From Plenodomus lindquistii (Eukaryota > Ascomycota > Dothideomycetes > Pleosporales > Leptosphaeriaceae), in NCBI GenBank assembly GCA_025504975.1, contig JANUWI010000014.1, positions 124,001 to 188,000 of the forward strand: DNA of 64,000 bases, in the 5' to 3' direction. Both the position numbers and the translations under genes were made by a program. A model generated the notes under the pieces. It made no database searches, was not told the origin of the DNA, and saw only the letters and a program-made list of their open reading frames with translations. Shown piece after piece: positions 1 to 12,402 of the stretch (position 1 is its first letter; every line of letters starts with the position of its first letter).

Positions 1-2950
1 CTTCTATTTTTTAATAGAGTAATATTCTAGTAAAGAGATTTAAGTATCTTCTATAGTTAGTAAAATATAGAGTCTATTCTATAAACTCTAAAACTTAATT
101 ATTATATACTATTTTAGCTATAAATAATAGTAAAATTTTCTTATTTTATTACTAATTAATATATATCTATAGGTAGGCTTTTATAGTACAATTTATTTAC
201 TCTATTTATCTATTTATTTCTAGATAAAAAGCTATAGATAGTTTCTATTACCTTCTAATAGTAGTAAACAGTAATATCTAAAAGTTTAATATAAATAGCT
301 TATTTTAGTTACTAATAATTAACTTTAAAATACTATAATATCTAATTATTTTATTAAGAAAATATATACTAGCTATACTACTATAAAGTTTTTTTTAAAT
401 AGAATATACTTAGCTATTTTTATAAATTTATTAGGTATAACTATAATTATATTATATATAAATCTAGTAACTAGATTTCTTAATAGTAATAGATCTATTA
501 TAAAGTCTATAAAGATGTTATTCTAAAGTATTAAAAGTAGTTCTAGTGCTTATATTTTTTTATAAAGTATAGAATTTTATTTTTTATATTTCTAAATAAA
601 TTACTTTATTAAATTAGTTCTATAGTATATTAAATGCCTAGGTAACTATATATAGAGTTTTTATAGTAGCTTTAAATAACTACTTTCTATAACTTTTCTA
701 TAAGTTTAGGTATAATAGTAAATACTACGCTAAATATTCTAGTAGGTTTTAATAATTTATTTTTATTTGCTTTAAAACTTATATTTTTAATAATTTTTTT
801 AAATTCTATAATATTAATTCTTTTACTAAAAATATTAATTCTGCTATTATTTTTACCTAGAGTATATATAATTTAAAATTTATACTAGCTTAGTATTTCT
901 AACTAGTATATTTATTATTTATTAGAAGTTTTTATTATAGTAAAGCTTATAAAGTTTTTATAATCTAAAAATATTATAAATTCTAATTAGCTTTCTATAT
1001 AGATACGCTAGTACCCTAGTATACTAATAATAGCTATAGGTCTATTATTATATATATTTTAATTCTATATAGATACTATAAATTTTCTAGAGTAGTATAT
1101 AATTAGATACTATTTACTATTTTATTTTTATAATACTACTATATTTATTATACAATCTAATATATCTATTTTAAAGCGTAATAGTTTACTATATTAAAAA
1201 AATACTAGTATTAGTAGTTCTATATATACCTGCTTTATATTATTAAATATAGTTTTTTTATATTATTTCTATTTCTAAGCTTATTTTTTTTTAGTTAGCT
1301 TTATAAAAAGCGCTACTTTTTTAAAAAAATCTTTAATAAACTATTAGTTAAAGTTTATAAATTGAAAAAATAACTAGATATTTTTTATAGTTATAAAAAT
1401 AAACTAGTTTATAACTACTTTTATTTTATTTTTACTAATTTTTTCCTTTATAGATACTAACTATATATTCTAGAAACTTTATTTCTTTATTATACTACTT
1501 ATATTTTTTAGGTTCTAGTTATAAATTATACTACTTTAATATAGTTAGAACTTATTTAATATACTAGACGTATTTCTATTTATTATTTCAATATATAAAA
1601 ATATTATTAAAATATATAATAATGAATATATCTAGGTATTCTTAAAAAATATTATTAATAAAAGCTTAATATATTACTAGAGCGTTAGTAAAACTAAAAA
1701 GTATTACTATATATATATAGTAGCTATAGTATATTCTAAACGCTATTTTTTATTCTTTATTTACTTTTATAAAGATAAAATTATACGCGTTTTATAAATT
1801 TAATACTATAGAAAACTGTATATAGACTAATTAATTTTTTAACTCTAATATATTAGATAATAGGTATTAATTTTTAATTATAATATTATTAAACTTTTTA
1901 TAGTTAATATATAACTATAGTTTACTATATTTTTTTTATATAAAAAAAATAGAGTAGCCTACTAGTAATTTAAAAAGTTAAATAATTTTTTTTTTTTAGA
2001 TTAACTTTAATATACTTTTTTAGTATTTTAAATTTTTTTTCTAATACTTTAGAAATTAGTCTAAAAGTTAGTTACTTTTTTTTAAATAGAATAATTTTAT
2101 AATTCTAAAGCTTATATTTAGGTAATACTACTATACTTATTTTTTTTCTAGAAATATAGCTTAAACTTTTAATACTTTTTTAAAATTTTTAAAATTATAT
2201 AGTTTTTCTCTACTTTTATCTATTAGCCTAGTAGTATTTTACTAGTATCTATAAAGCTAGACCTATATTATTTATAGTTATTTTTATTTTAATATTATTT
2301 TTTAATAATCTTTATAATATTATATACTATAATCTAATTTTTATTTACTATTATATAATAATAATATATAGGCTAGCTTATAGTTATATCTAATCTATAG
2401 TATTTAAATTGAAATATTTTTAATTTATTATTAATTCTAGAATAATATTTTATAAGCTAAAAAAAGCTAAAAATAATATTATATACTAAAGAGCTAAATA
2501 TATTAAAATTTATACATTCCTAGTAATTTCTAATATTTAAATCTAATTCTATTATTTTAAATATAATTCTAGATTAACTAGATATAAACTTACTATTAAT
2601 TACGTTTATAAAGTAAAAAACTTCTTTTTTAAATAGATATAGACCTACTATATATACTATATATATAGATATAAAGTTTACTTTATATTTTAAATTTATT
2701 ATAGCTATTATAGTATATTTTTTAAACTTTACTTTAAATTTAGTTAAGCTTATAGCTTTTACTATATAAATAAAATATTTTATACAGCTAGAGTATAGCG
2801 CTAGTTTAAAAAAAACTTATTTTTAAATTTATAAAAGTATTTTCTATTCTTATATTTTTTATATTTTAAATTAAAGTATATATACTATATTTAATTATAA
2901 TAGATTCTATTAATAATAGTTTATATCTAGATATATATTTTATTATTATT
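1..2950 (-). mobile_element. RIP-degraded Ty3/gypsy retrotransposon, pol relic
   Basis: Reading the minus strand through its many stops recovers the collinear order of a gypsy pol. The reverse-transcriptase N-terminal region (family motif LP.H..YDHKI) starts near 2,122, and the fingers/palm follow down to about 1,590, ending in the degraded catalytic YLDD box. The thumb/connection lies at about 1,350-1,590. The RNase H region, with its SRKF and DYKNFISFT-like blocks, runs to about 900. The integrase core (FIDFII, VTRFIYN, KFIKIAKYI) lies at about 200-525. Most stops can be explained as CAA, CAG, CGA or TGG codons changed by transitions. A weak protease-like patch sits near 2,880-2,920. Domain identity is recognised from family motifs by eye. 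The element runs off the left edge, and no LTRs were located. Confidence 0.8.
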
Positions 2951-5900
2951 AAAGTTTAGAAAATAGCTTTATACGCGTTTATTTTATAGATATTTATAAT
3001 AAATCTTATTTATATAGTTATATACTTAGTACGTATAGTAGTTAAATTAATATAGAAAATATTCTATTTTTATTTTATTTAAATAGTAAATAGTATAGGT
3101 ATTATAAATATATAAGCTTTATAATATACTACTATAGTATTTATTTTATTAGTTATCTATATAGATTAAACGTCTATTACTTTTACTTTATTAAGCACTT
3201 TAGCGTTTAAAAGTATTATTTTTTCTAGCTAGAGTATTATTTATTCTATAAACTTTTTTTTAGATAGTAATTCTACGCTATTTTAACTTAGTATATCTAT
3301 AGTTTTTAGAAAACCTAGTTATTATAGTTTTATTTATAGATAAGTAACTAATTTAAAGTATTTTTTAGCTATTATAGTACTTATACTATAAGCTTTTTAT
3401 TATTAAAAATATTCTATAGGTTTTATATTAATTCTTTAATATAGCTGTTAATTATTATAGTACTCTTATTAATATTACAGGCTAGCTATTTTATAAACTA
3501 TTAAATAGCTTATTCTAAGTATTTTTTTATATTAATAAATTTTTAATTTAATTATACTAGAATAGTTTATATTTATAGTAAAAGTATAGTAGCTTAGTAC
3601 TATAATTTAAACTTTTTTTATTTTTTTCTATTTAGTATAGTATTTCTTTATAAATTTATATTTATTACTTAAGTTTTTTATATTTACTACTAAAGCTTTC
3701 TAATACTTTAGATATTATTTAATTTTTTTTATTTAAAAAACTTTTTTCTATATATAATTCCAAATTAAAGTAATAAAAAGTAGATTTGTAATTTTTAATA
3801 TTATCTAATAAACTAATTAGAATATTTAAGATATTTAAGTAGTTTACTATGCTATTAAAGTTAAATAGTTTAATACTAGAAATAATTATCTATTTATTAT
3901 TTATATTTTTATTAAATATTTTTATTTATACTATATTAACCTAGCGTATAACTTTATTTTTAAATTAGTAGTTCTATATAAAATAGCTTTTTTACTATAT
4001 TTATAATATATTAGTAGCTTTTTACTAGACTACTTTTAATTACTTTTTTTAAATAAATTTTTTTTTAATAATATAATTAATATATATAGGTTTTATACTA
4101 TTAATGTAGTAGATACTCTTTTATATAAATTAATAAGTCTAATAGTTTTACTTATTATTAGACTAGTATTATAATTTCTAACGTTTTTTAAACTTTTACC
4201 TATCTATAGTAGGTAATATTTATCTATAGCTTTATTTAGGTAGTTTAAATTGATATAGGTTATTATTAGTATAAATTATATTTTTTACTAGATTATCTAG
4301 TATTTTAATAATACTTCTAGATTTTATAAATTCTTTATAAACTTCTAGTTTAAAACTTTATTTATATATACGTATTAATACTTTATTATTCTAGTTAAAT
4401 TATTTCTAGTATTACTAAAATATTATTATATAGTCTATAGTAGACTTAGTTTATTATAATATTTAGATTTTATTTTTAGTAATAATTAATTTTTTAAAAA
4501 AGAAATTATTTAGAGTTTAGTTTTAAATACGTTCTAATTTTTAATTAGATTATTACTTTTAGTATTTATAATATCTATATCTATATATTTATATAAAAAT
4601 AAAGTAATTTATTTTTTAGTATTTTTTTTATAAAGCTAGTTATAATTATAAATTAGTTATAATTATTAATTTAATTTTTTTTAATATAGAAATAATAATT
4701 ATACTAGAGAATTTATATTTTAAGCTTAGCTTTCTCTTTTAAAGTAGAGGTTAGATTTAGCTATATAAATACTAGAGTAGCTAGTAGTTAAAGTATCTAG
4801 AGTATCTATAAAAATATTACTTATTTTAAAGTATTTAAAGTATAAAAATCTTTTTAAATAGCTATAATATAAAGTAGCTAGTATTAAAAAGAATATAAAA
4901 GTTAGTTTTTAATAATAGGCGTTATATATAAATAGAGATAGTCTATTATTTAAATAGTAAATGTATACTTTTAAAAAAAGTAATAAATATATTTAAAATA
5001 ACTAGATATATTATTTATTTATTTAAATTAATTAAATATAATCTACTATAAAAGTATTTTAATATTAGTATATACTTATATAATAGCTATAATAGAAGCT
5101 ATTATATCTATTACTAGCTATGCTATATATCTACTATTAGCTATTATTAGATATTATATACGTTTATTATAACTATTAGTTATATTATACGTAATATTAT
5201 AAAGCTACCTATTAAACTAGCGTTTTATTATCTATTTATAGTCTATAGTTTTTATCTATTATAAAAGAATTATAATAGTAGCTAGCTTAGTAGTATAGCT
5301 AGTTTAGTAGTAGAATATTTTAATAACTATAATTTACTAAATTAAACTTTACTAGTTATTAGAAAAATTAATTTACTATATTTAAAGCTTTTTTATAAAC
5401 TATAACTTTTTTTTAAAAAAGCTTTTATTAAAAGCTATAATATTACTATTATAGATATATATAAAAATAGTTTAAAAGAATATTATATAAAGTTATAATA
5501 AAGTAATAGCTAAAAATATAAAATATTATAAACTATAAAATATTATTTATTTGTTATTATTATAAATCTATATATAGCTTTTCTAAAATATAGTAGCTAC
5601 TATATTTAATATTTAAATATTAAAACTTACTTTTTTTATAGAAAAAGATAGTATTATAGTTTAAATCTATACTTTTTAATTTATTAGAGGTTTAGTAACT
5701 ACTCTATTTTATTTATACTTACCTCTAATAGGTTAGCGCGTTTTAATAAGCTAGAAATACTATATTTCTATATTTATATATAAAAAACTAGCTTTCTACG
5801 TAATATTTTTTCTCTAGAGTAAAATATAACTATTACTTTATATTACTATAGTTAAGCCTTTATAGAAAAATTATAATTATTAATAAAATATATTATAAAG

Positions 5901-6045
5901 TAAGTATTTATAGTTTTAAGTATAAAAATAAATAAAAAGTAGATAATAAGGTTTTTTAGCTACTACCTTTACTATAAGTAGAAAAGGTTCTAAGCTTGTA
6001 ATATAGTAATAGAAAATTATACTACCTATCGAGTACGTTAGCTAG
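1..6045. repeat. AT-rich, RIP-type isochore (gene-free)
   Basis: The block is almost entirely A and T, dominated by TA, CTA and TAG words, with CA/TG nearly absent and only scattered CpG such as ACGCGT. No open frame of useful length exists on either strand. Composition changes abruptly to ordinary sequence at about 6,040-6,060. This is the footprint of repeat-induced point mutation (C to T, preferably at CpA) run to near saturation on repeated DNA. At least the left third derives from a Ty3/gypsy element (separate entry). I could not assign the part from about 3,000 to 6,045; it may hold gag, an LTR or another dead element. Confidence 0.9.
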
Positions 6046-6154
6046 TTAAAGCTATTAATGCTTGATCATGTGCTGTTTCTAGATCTTGTAGCATAAAGTC
6101 TTTCATTTAGAGCTGAATTGTGTCAAGTCTCTCGCGATACGCGTAGTTAATCAT

Positions 6155-7373
6155 CTACAATACAACTTGGTTTGGTGCCTCCTGCTCCTCTGGCTCGTCA
6201 AAAATGTTGATGCTCCAGCGTGGCTTATTGGCCGTATATGGAACGTTGTACCGCCTCCTGCCTTGGTGCTCATCTGAGAATTTCTGGATGGCCGCAACTT
6301 CCTCCTCGGACAATTCAATCTCCTTGAAGTTCTCGGCGATACGAGACGGTGTGACTGATTTCGGGATCACGGAATGCCCGCCCACCTGGGACCAAGCCAA
6401 GATGACCTGCGCAGGTGTGGCACCCTTTTTCTCGGCTATAGCCTTGACCTCGGGACGGGTGATGAGAAGTGGGATGTCGAAAAAGTTGTTACCAAAAGCT
6501 GAATAGGCGGTGATGTGAATGTTCTTCTCCTTTGCGTAGGCGATGAGCTCTTTGCTTGGCAAGATGGGGTGACGCTCAATCTGGTTGACGGCAGGCACGA
6601 TATTGGTCTTCTCGACAAGGGCCTTCAATGTCTTGTATGTGAAGTTGGAGACACCAACAGAACGGACTTTGCTCTTGGGGAGTTTGTTCACCGCCTCCCA
6701 CGTCTTGCTGTTGGGAATAGAGTTGTCGATGTTGACTTCGTTGGGATCTGAAGATGCAGGGAAGAGATCTGAGTGTGGGTCTTTTCCAGGGCCGAAGTTG
6801 ACCGGCCAGTGAATGAGGTACAAATCGAGATACTCCAGTTCAAGTTCGGCAAGCGTATCGTCGAGTGCGGCCTCGACATGAGCAGGGTCGTGCTGCGTAT
6901 TCCAGAGCTTGGACGTGATGAAGATGTCTTCACGCTTGAGACCAGGGATATCCTTGAATGCACGCTTGATGCCTTCAGCGACCTCCTTCTGGTTCTCATA
7001 ACTGTGATTGGTGGAAGATCTTGTCAGCTAATGTTTTCGGGGGAGCCCAGGATTCAGGTTTGGGACAAGAGCATGTTGATTCCAATCAAACATGTTTGTG
7101 AGGACTATTACATACATCTTTGCAAGATCCTGTTTACGGGACTTGTGTCAGCAGAGCGCGGAGATTCCATGACTGATACTCTTACAAGGTGCCGGTATCC
7201 GATCTTCAAGGCTTCATAAACGCCGTTGCCAACCTCGCCAGGAGCGGCCTGCCATGTTCCATAGCCCAATTGACTGCGAAGCATATGAGCACAGGATCGA
7301 AACGATGAATCCAGCATAAGACTCACGGGATTCTGTAGCCAGAATTGAGAGTGACGGTTTTACCTGAAGACAT
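6155..7373 (-). CDS. Aldo-keto reductase (AKR), four exons
   Basis: NAD(P)H-dependent oxidoreductase of the AKR superfamily, probably cytosolic and acting on aldehydes or ketoses; substrate not predictable. Proposed exons on the minus strand are 7373-7327, 7273-7186, 7129-7116 and 7001-6155, giving 331 residues, a normal AKR length. The third exon is only 14 bases; it supplies the catalytic-site residues and restores frame. The tetrad is present: Asp46 and Tyr51 (DLAKIY), Lys81 (ITSKLW) and His114 (LYLIHWP). The C-terminal IPKS motif binds the cofactor phosphate. The start is the first ATG, with MSSGKTVTLNSGYRIP as N-terminus. The stop lies about 110 bases from the RIP isochore, yet the frame is intact. 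It is divergent from the aldolase-like gene, with about 690 bases between them, so a shared promoter is possible. Confidence 0.9.
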
Positions 7374-8066
7374 TCTGATGTTTACGTGGAATCTAGGGTG
7401 CTGAAACTTGTAGTGAGGTGTACTTGTGCGAGCGGGCAGCAGACGCCTGGTTAAGTATCTCATTGCGAGACCTCTCGGCCATTATGTCGGCCGGGAGATT
7501 ATTTGTATCCATTGCAAGAGCCAGGAATTCTTCCATGGCGTGGCACGGTGGAGACTAATCAGCACAATTCGATACCATATTGAACGAGATGTATTGCTCA
7601 ACCGCAGATGGCGGAACAATTGTGTGCTGTCGCGACGACGAGATGCCCCGCTGGCGTCATTTGGCGGTGTTGTTGCGCTGCAGGGTTCGGTGCGAAGACT
7701 ACCGAGAACCGTGGAACCCCTCCATCCCATCCACGCGACGGCGAGCACATTGTGCTCAGGATCATTTGCTTCTCGTATCTAGCTAGGGAGCACTGGTCGA
7801 TGTTGCCATCAACGCTTGATCACGAGCTCAACGATTGTAGACATGCAACAACAGTTCGACCTGAGGGAACCTCTGAAGCTGGCGGGTACCGCGTCAAGCT
7901 ATGGGCACTACCTACCCCGCAACGCTTGAGCGTGCCTATCCACACCGAAGCTGTAGAGATAAGCACCTTCGCAGTTGATGACCGCGCTCGACAGACAGAA
8001 CCTTCAGACAGTACCACACATTCGCTCCAGCTGATCTCTGCCGGTTGATAATTGACACGTTACGAC
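7374..8066. promoter_or_regulatory. Divergent intergenic region, AKR / aldolase
   Basis: This 693-base spacer separates two divergent starts and must hold both promoters. It contains small chance open frames but nothing protein-like. No TATA box or known operator stands out. Confidence 0.5.
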
Positions 8067-9073
8067 ATGGCACCCTCTGCGGTACCAGCTGGGCCAGCTT
8101 CCTCGCCTCCGGAGCCTGCACGGTCAAAACAAGTGGTGCCGTGGTCTGAGAATGATCAGACCAAAGAGAAGACGCCGTTGCAGGCCATATCTCAGGGCGT
8201 GTGTCTCCCAGGCATCCCGCTATTTTCTTCCTTCGACAGGCAGCGCGCATGGATCCTCTCGCACATGGTATGTCCAAGTTGGTTCTACGTCAGCCACGTG
8301 TGAGCCGCTAACGGCTGACAACATGGCAGGCCGGTGCGTTTAGGGTATTCGCCAGACACGGGTTGACCGAAGGCATGAGCGGACATATAAGTGTACGTGA
8401 TCCCGAGAACCCACACCTCTTTTGGACGAATCCGCTAGGGAGACACTTTGGACTTCTCAAGGCGTCCGACATGATCCTTGTCGACTATGATGGCAATGCA
8501 GTCGGTGGTAATACCAGTAGACCAGCCAACGCTGCCGGCTTCCTGATCCATTCTGCCGTGCACAAGGCGCGGCCAGACGTTAACGCTGCCTGCCATTGCC
8601 ACGGGAAGGCAGGCAAAGCTTGGAGTGCTTTCGCTCGCCCACTGGAGATGCTCAATCAGGATGTCTGCTACTTCTACGGCGATGCGCAAGCCGTGTATGA
8701 GGATTTTGGCGGCGTCGTCTTCAGCGAAGAAGAGGGTCTTCGACTAGCGGGCGCTCTAGGACCCAAGGGCAAGGGCATGGTTTTAAGGAACCACGGATTG
8801 CTCACTGTTGGGGGCACAGTAGATGAAGCGGCGTTCCTTTACACACTAATGGAACGCTCCTGCGAGGTCCAGCTCATGGTCGAAGCTGCAGCGGCCAATG
8901 GTATCCCCAAAGTCCTTGTAGACGATGATGCGGCATCTTACACTTTTAAGATGAGCAGTGATGCTGAGAGCCTTTACTGGGAGTTCCAACCGGATCTCGA
9001 GTACGAGCATGTTAGAAGCAATGGAGCTTTTGAACTCGCTCCTGGTGCTCTCGCAATATGGGAAGGCTACTGA
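8067..9073 (+). CDS. Class II aldolase/adducin-domain protein
   Basis: Family members are zinc enzymes cleaving sugar phosphates or related aldols, or adducin-like proteins. Exons 8067-8267 and 8330-9073 give 314 residues. The 62-base intron has GTATGT, a GCTAAC branch site and GCAG. The start is the ATG at 8067; upstream in-frame sequence has no ATG. The domain begins about residue 50 (FDRQRAWILSHM) and includes GLTEGMSGHISVRDP, a His-rich zinc-site segment HCHGKAGKAWSAF, and RNHGLLTVGGTVDEA near the C-terminal metal ligand. These are the hallmark blocks of fungal class II aldolase/adducin proteins, which commonly run 280-320 residues. No signal peptide is seen. A true catalytic substrate cannot be named. 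It is divergent from the AKR gene. Confidence 0.88.
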
Positions 9074-10574
9074 AGTACTAGTTGCCAGGCGAATGAGTAC
9101 TGATGTGTTAGCCACTGTCATCCCCTGAGTGCCATCGACCTTCGAAATGTGCCTTCTACTCAATTAAGACTCCTCGCCTTTTCCCACAAAAGGCGGCAGA
9201 TTGTTTTGTCTCATTCGATTTTCCCGCAAGTTTACCAATCTTATACTAATTAGAGAGCACACGTTCTTTATGCAACATGTTCCTGTTTGCGAGATTATCT
9301 CACATATCGCATTTCACCGCCATCTCTTTCAATAGTCAGACCAGGTAACTGGCAACTAATGCCACCGACCCGCATCTTTTTCGCAAGCGAGACATGCCCA
9401 GGAGAAGCTTGGCGGTGTACTACCACTGCATCCGTAACTTGATTATTATTGAATGAGCAGCATACTGTGCGCCCCAGCTACTTCCAATACATCGAGTATT
9501 GCGACACTAACAACCATGGGAAGAGACATGGCCCGCATCCTAAAGTTCGGATTCGTCTCCTCAAAGACATTGAAACCCGATTCCGGTAGTGGTTATGAGC
9601 CTTCAATGCCCAAGTGCCGCAACGCACGCCAGTTTGAGGAACGCTACCTCCATCACAGTACAAAACGCGGCAAGGCTCGGCTCAGCAACGATCGCCTTGC
9701 AGAACCCCTTTATCAAATCACCGTGGAGAAGAACTCGGCGCGGCAAGTACCTAAAGACAAGAAGGAATTGAAGGAAGCGTCTCGGGAAGCTGCAGAGCGA
9801 TGTGAACTCGTAGTATGGCACTCATGTGAGCAGCAACTCGTGATACAATCTGACCGGTGAAGAAAAGGGCGGATCGAGCTGAGCTCACTCGTTTGGTACC
9901 ATGCGGAAAGGTTGATGAGATTCAGACACATGTGAACAGCGACTTGCAGGGCCTCAACACAGGGCTACTCTATTGACTTGGTTGCTTCTGGCGATAGATT
10001 CGTTGCAACATCCGGCTTTAAACAGCGTTGTGAACCCCAGGCTTTTGTGACGCATGTTGATCTGCGTTGAACGAGCACATGACAACCCGCGCTGCTGACA
10101 TTCTCCGCGAACATGGTACACGGTTACCTTGTGGTCACCACACCATGGAAGGCTGACAATAGATGAGACGCCGGGGTTATGGTAGGCAAACGTTGCACCA
10201 TCTTCTTCGCAAGGTAGATGGAAACTTTAGTCGCACTCAACATGCCCAATAGTTTGATGGACACTACTTCCAGAGCTCTGGCTATCGTCACAAAGCTCTC
10301 GCTGTATTGTTTAGAACTGCCATTTCAGCAATCAGAAACTCTTCTCAAGTGCATGCGCAGTACCTAGAGGCGGCTAAATTCGCGCGTTCGGGTGTTGGTT
10401 CGGATATAAGGGCGCGTCCTTCACGCACCTGCGCCCTTTTATGTTCGTTCTGAATCTCGGTTTCGAGTTGCATAAATGCACTTCGGGATCCTAGCTGCAG
10501 CGCTGTGGTAGCCATTCATCACCGCTTGCAGTTCTGACGAGACGCTCTTGACAAAACGCTCCTGGCAGAGCGCT
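9074..10574. other. Intergenic, no supported gene
   Basis: This 1.5 kb stretch between the aldolase stop and the esterase start has one 135-codon frame (9453-9860) without recognisable domains, which I do not call. A GC-rich hairpin lies at 10,408-10,438 (separate entry). The rest is unremarkable. Confidence 0.5.
10408..10438. promoter_or_regulatory. Perfect 8-bp inverted repeat upstream of the esterase
   Basis: AAGGGCGC at 10,408-10,415 is the exact reverse complement of GCGCCCTT at 10,431-10,438, with a 15-base loop. A TATAAGG overlaps its left arm from 10,404. It lies about 140 bases before the esterase ATG. It could be an operator for a dimeric regulator or chance. Confidence 0.3.
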
Positions 10575-12402
10575 ATGTCTTCCGCCAGTGTACCATCCAC
10601 GTTCACCTTTCGACACAAGCAACTAGGTACCCTAAGAGGGATCATATCGCCCGTAGATGTTGTTCAATTTCGAGCGATTCCCTATGCCAGAATTCCTGCG
10701 CGCTTTCAACGTTCGATCCTACTCGAGCCAGACGCAAGCGCCGATCGTGACTGCACAAGGGCTGGGTACATGGCATATCGACTCTTTCTTCGCAGTCCTG
10801 ATGTTGACATCCTGCAGCTACGCATGTCCTCAGAAGTTCACAGACGCAGAAGATGCCGTCGGTGGGGGCGCGTTCCCTGGCGAACAACTAGCAGCTTCGG
10901 ATGAGTTTGAGTGTCTGATCATTCAAGTGAATGCACCGCTCACATATCTGGAGTCTTTTGATGAATCTCCTAATCTTCCTGTTTTGGTATACATCCACGG
11001 CGGCGGATTCTTGACTGGTAAAATTGACGAGCAGCACAATACAGCTCTCATGGTTGGGCAATCCATTGCAGATTCGCAACCCACCATTTGCGCGAGCATC
11101 CAGTACCGGCTGGGAGCGCTAGGTTATCTGCACACGTCTGAGCCTGAAAATTCGAATCTCGCATTACATGATCAGCGCAATGCGCTCATTTGGATTCAAC
11201 GGTTCATTCGTGGGTTTGGTGGCGAGTCCAAGCGCGTCACGGTCTTTGGAGAATCGGCCGGCTCCATGTCTATCTGCACGCACATGCTCAGCAAACCGCC
11301 GGCCGAAGGTCCGCTTTTCCACAAAGCCATCCTGATGTCCGGAGCCTTGGGCCCAATGACGACGCCATTGCCCCAGGGCGAAGCGGAGCGGCTGTATGAG
11401 GTACTGCTGAAAGATCTTGGTATCGAGGACCGAGGGCCGGCCGCGTTGGCAAAACTAAGAAACATTGAAGTGCAGCGGCTCGTTGATGCAACGGCCAAGA
11501 TGAGTGAAGACGGACACATGTTACTCCCTGTCCAAGACGAAGAGTGGTTCGGCAAAGACGCACATAGTCTCACTTGGGATAAAATTCCGAGGTTAGTCTC
11601 CGGGTGTGACTGGGTACAGGAAGTCATCTTGGGAACGACAAGCTTTGAGGTACAGCTAAAATACTGAGTATATAGGTCTGGCCGCTTGGCGCTAACTTGA
11701 GGTTGTGTAGGGTACGACACTGTTGTCGGCTATTCTAGGTGTCACACCAGTCGCCTTTCTTACAGGCATCAAGGATCAGCTTGGCGAAGAAAGCGCTGCG
11801 CTCGTAAGTCGCGCTTATGGCATCTTCACAGACATGGATCAAAACCTTTTCTCGTCTCGAGCGCTAAGGTGGATTGGCGATGTGATCTTTGACGGTACGT
11901 CGCTGCCAAAGTTGTGATACATTATACTAAACGAAGCCATGATATAGCACCAAATCACTTCTTGGCCACACACTTTGCGGCGCATCCTGGCAAGAAGGTC
12001 TACCGCTACGTTTTCAATGTGCGCAATCCTTTCGTAGGCAGCCCTTTCTACCAACAACCACATCATTGGGTCGACGTGTATTTTGTGTTCAAGACGTCCC
12101 AATTCAGGTATCCTACGCAGAATCTCAAAGCCATATCCACACAGCACGCACAATTCTGGGTCGACTTTACGAATGACATCCCGCCGTGGAGCGAGTACCA
12201 GTGCACCAGAAGCGGTGACGAGCGAATCATGGTAGCAGACGATGCATGCGGCTGGACGGAACGCACCGTCGCCGAGAACGGTGTAATGATGGAGACTAAC
12301 TGGGGGCGATGGAATCAACTTTGGGCGAGTTGGAAAGGAAAAGAAGGACATTGGTTCCAGCCGTTGAAGAACAAAACATTCGAAAAGAAGAAGCTCGTTT
12401 GA
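10575..12402 (+). CDS. Type-B carboxylesterase/lipase
   Basis: Alpha/beta-hydrolase that would cleave carboxylic esters; substrate unknown. Exons 10575-10765, 10818-11649, 11711-11894 and 11948-12402 join to 553 residues, the usual size of the family. The first intron must be removed to join TRAG to YACPQK, matching the conserved CPQ region. The oxyanion loop is YIHGGGF. The nucleophile is Ser210 in GESAG. The acid is probably Glu341, directly before an intron, and the histidine is His441 or His442 in QPHHWVD. There is no N-terminal hydrophobic signal, so it is probably intracellular, unlike secreted lipases. The start chosen is the ATG at 10575 (MSSASVPSTF). Confidence 0.88.

Noticed and set aside
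1..6045. Mitochondrial DNA insertion as an explanation for AT-richness
   Set aside because: The legible gypsy pol domains and loss of CpA/TpG fit RIP of a transposon, not organelle sequence.
7608..8048. 146-codon frame in the AKR/aldolase spacer
   Set aside because: Cys/Arg/Thr-biased composition without domain; located in a promoter region.
9453..9860. 135-codon plus-strand frame between aldolase and esterase
   Set aside because: No recognisable domain, no intron-supported extension and mixed composition; insufficient to call a gene.
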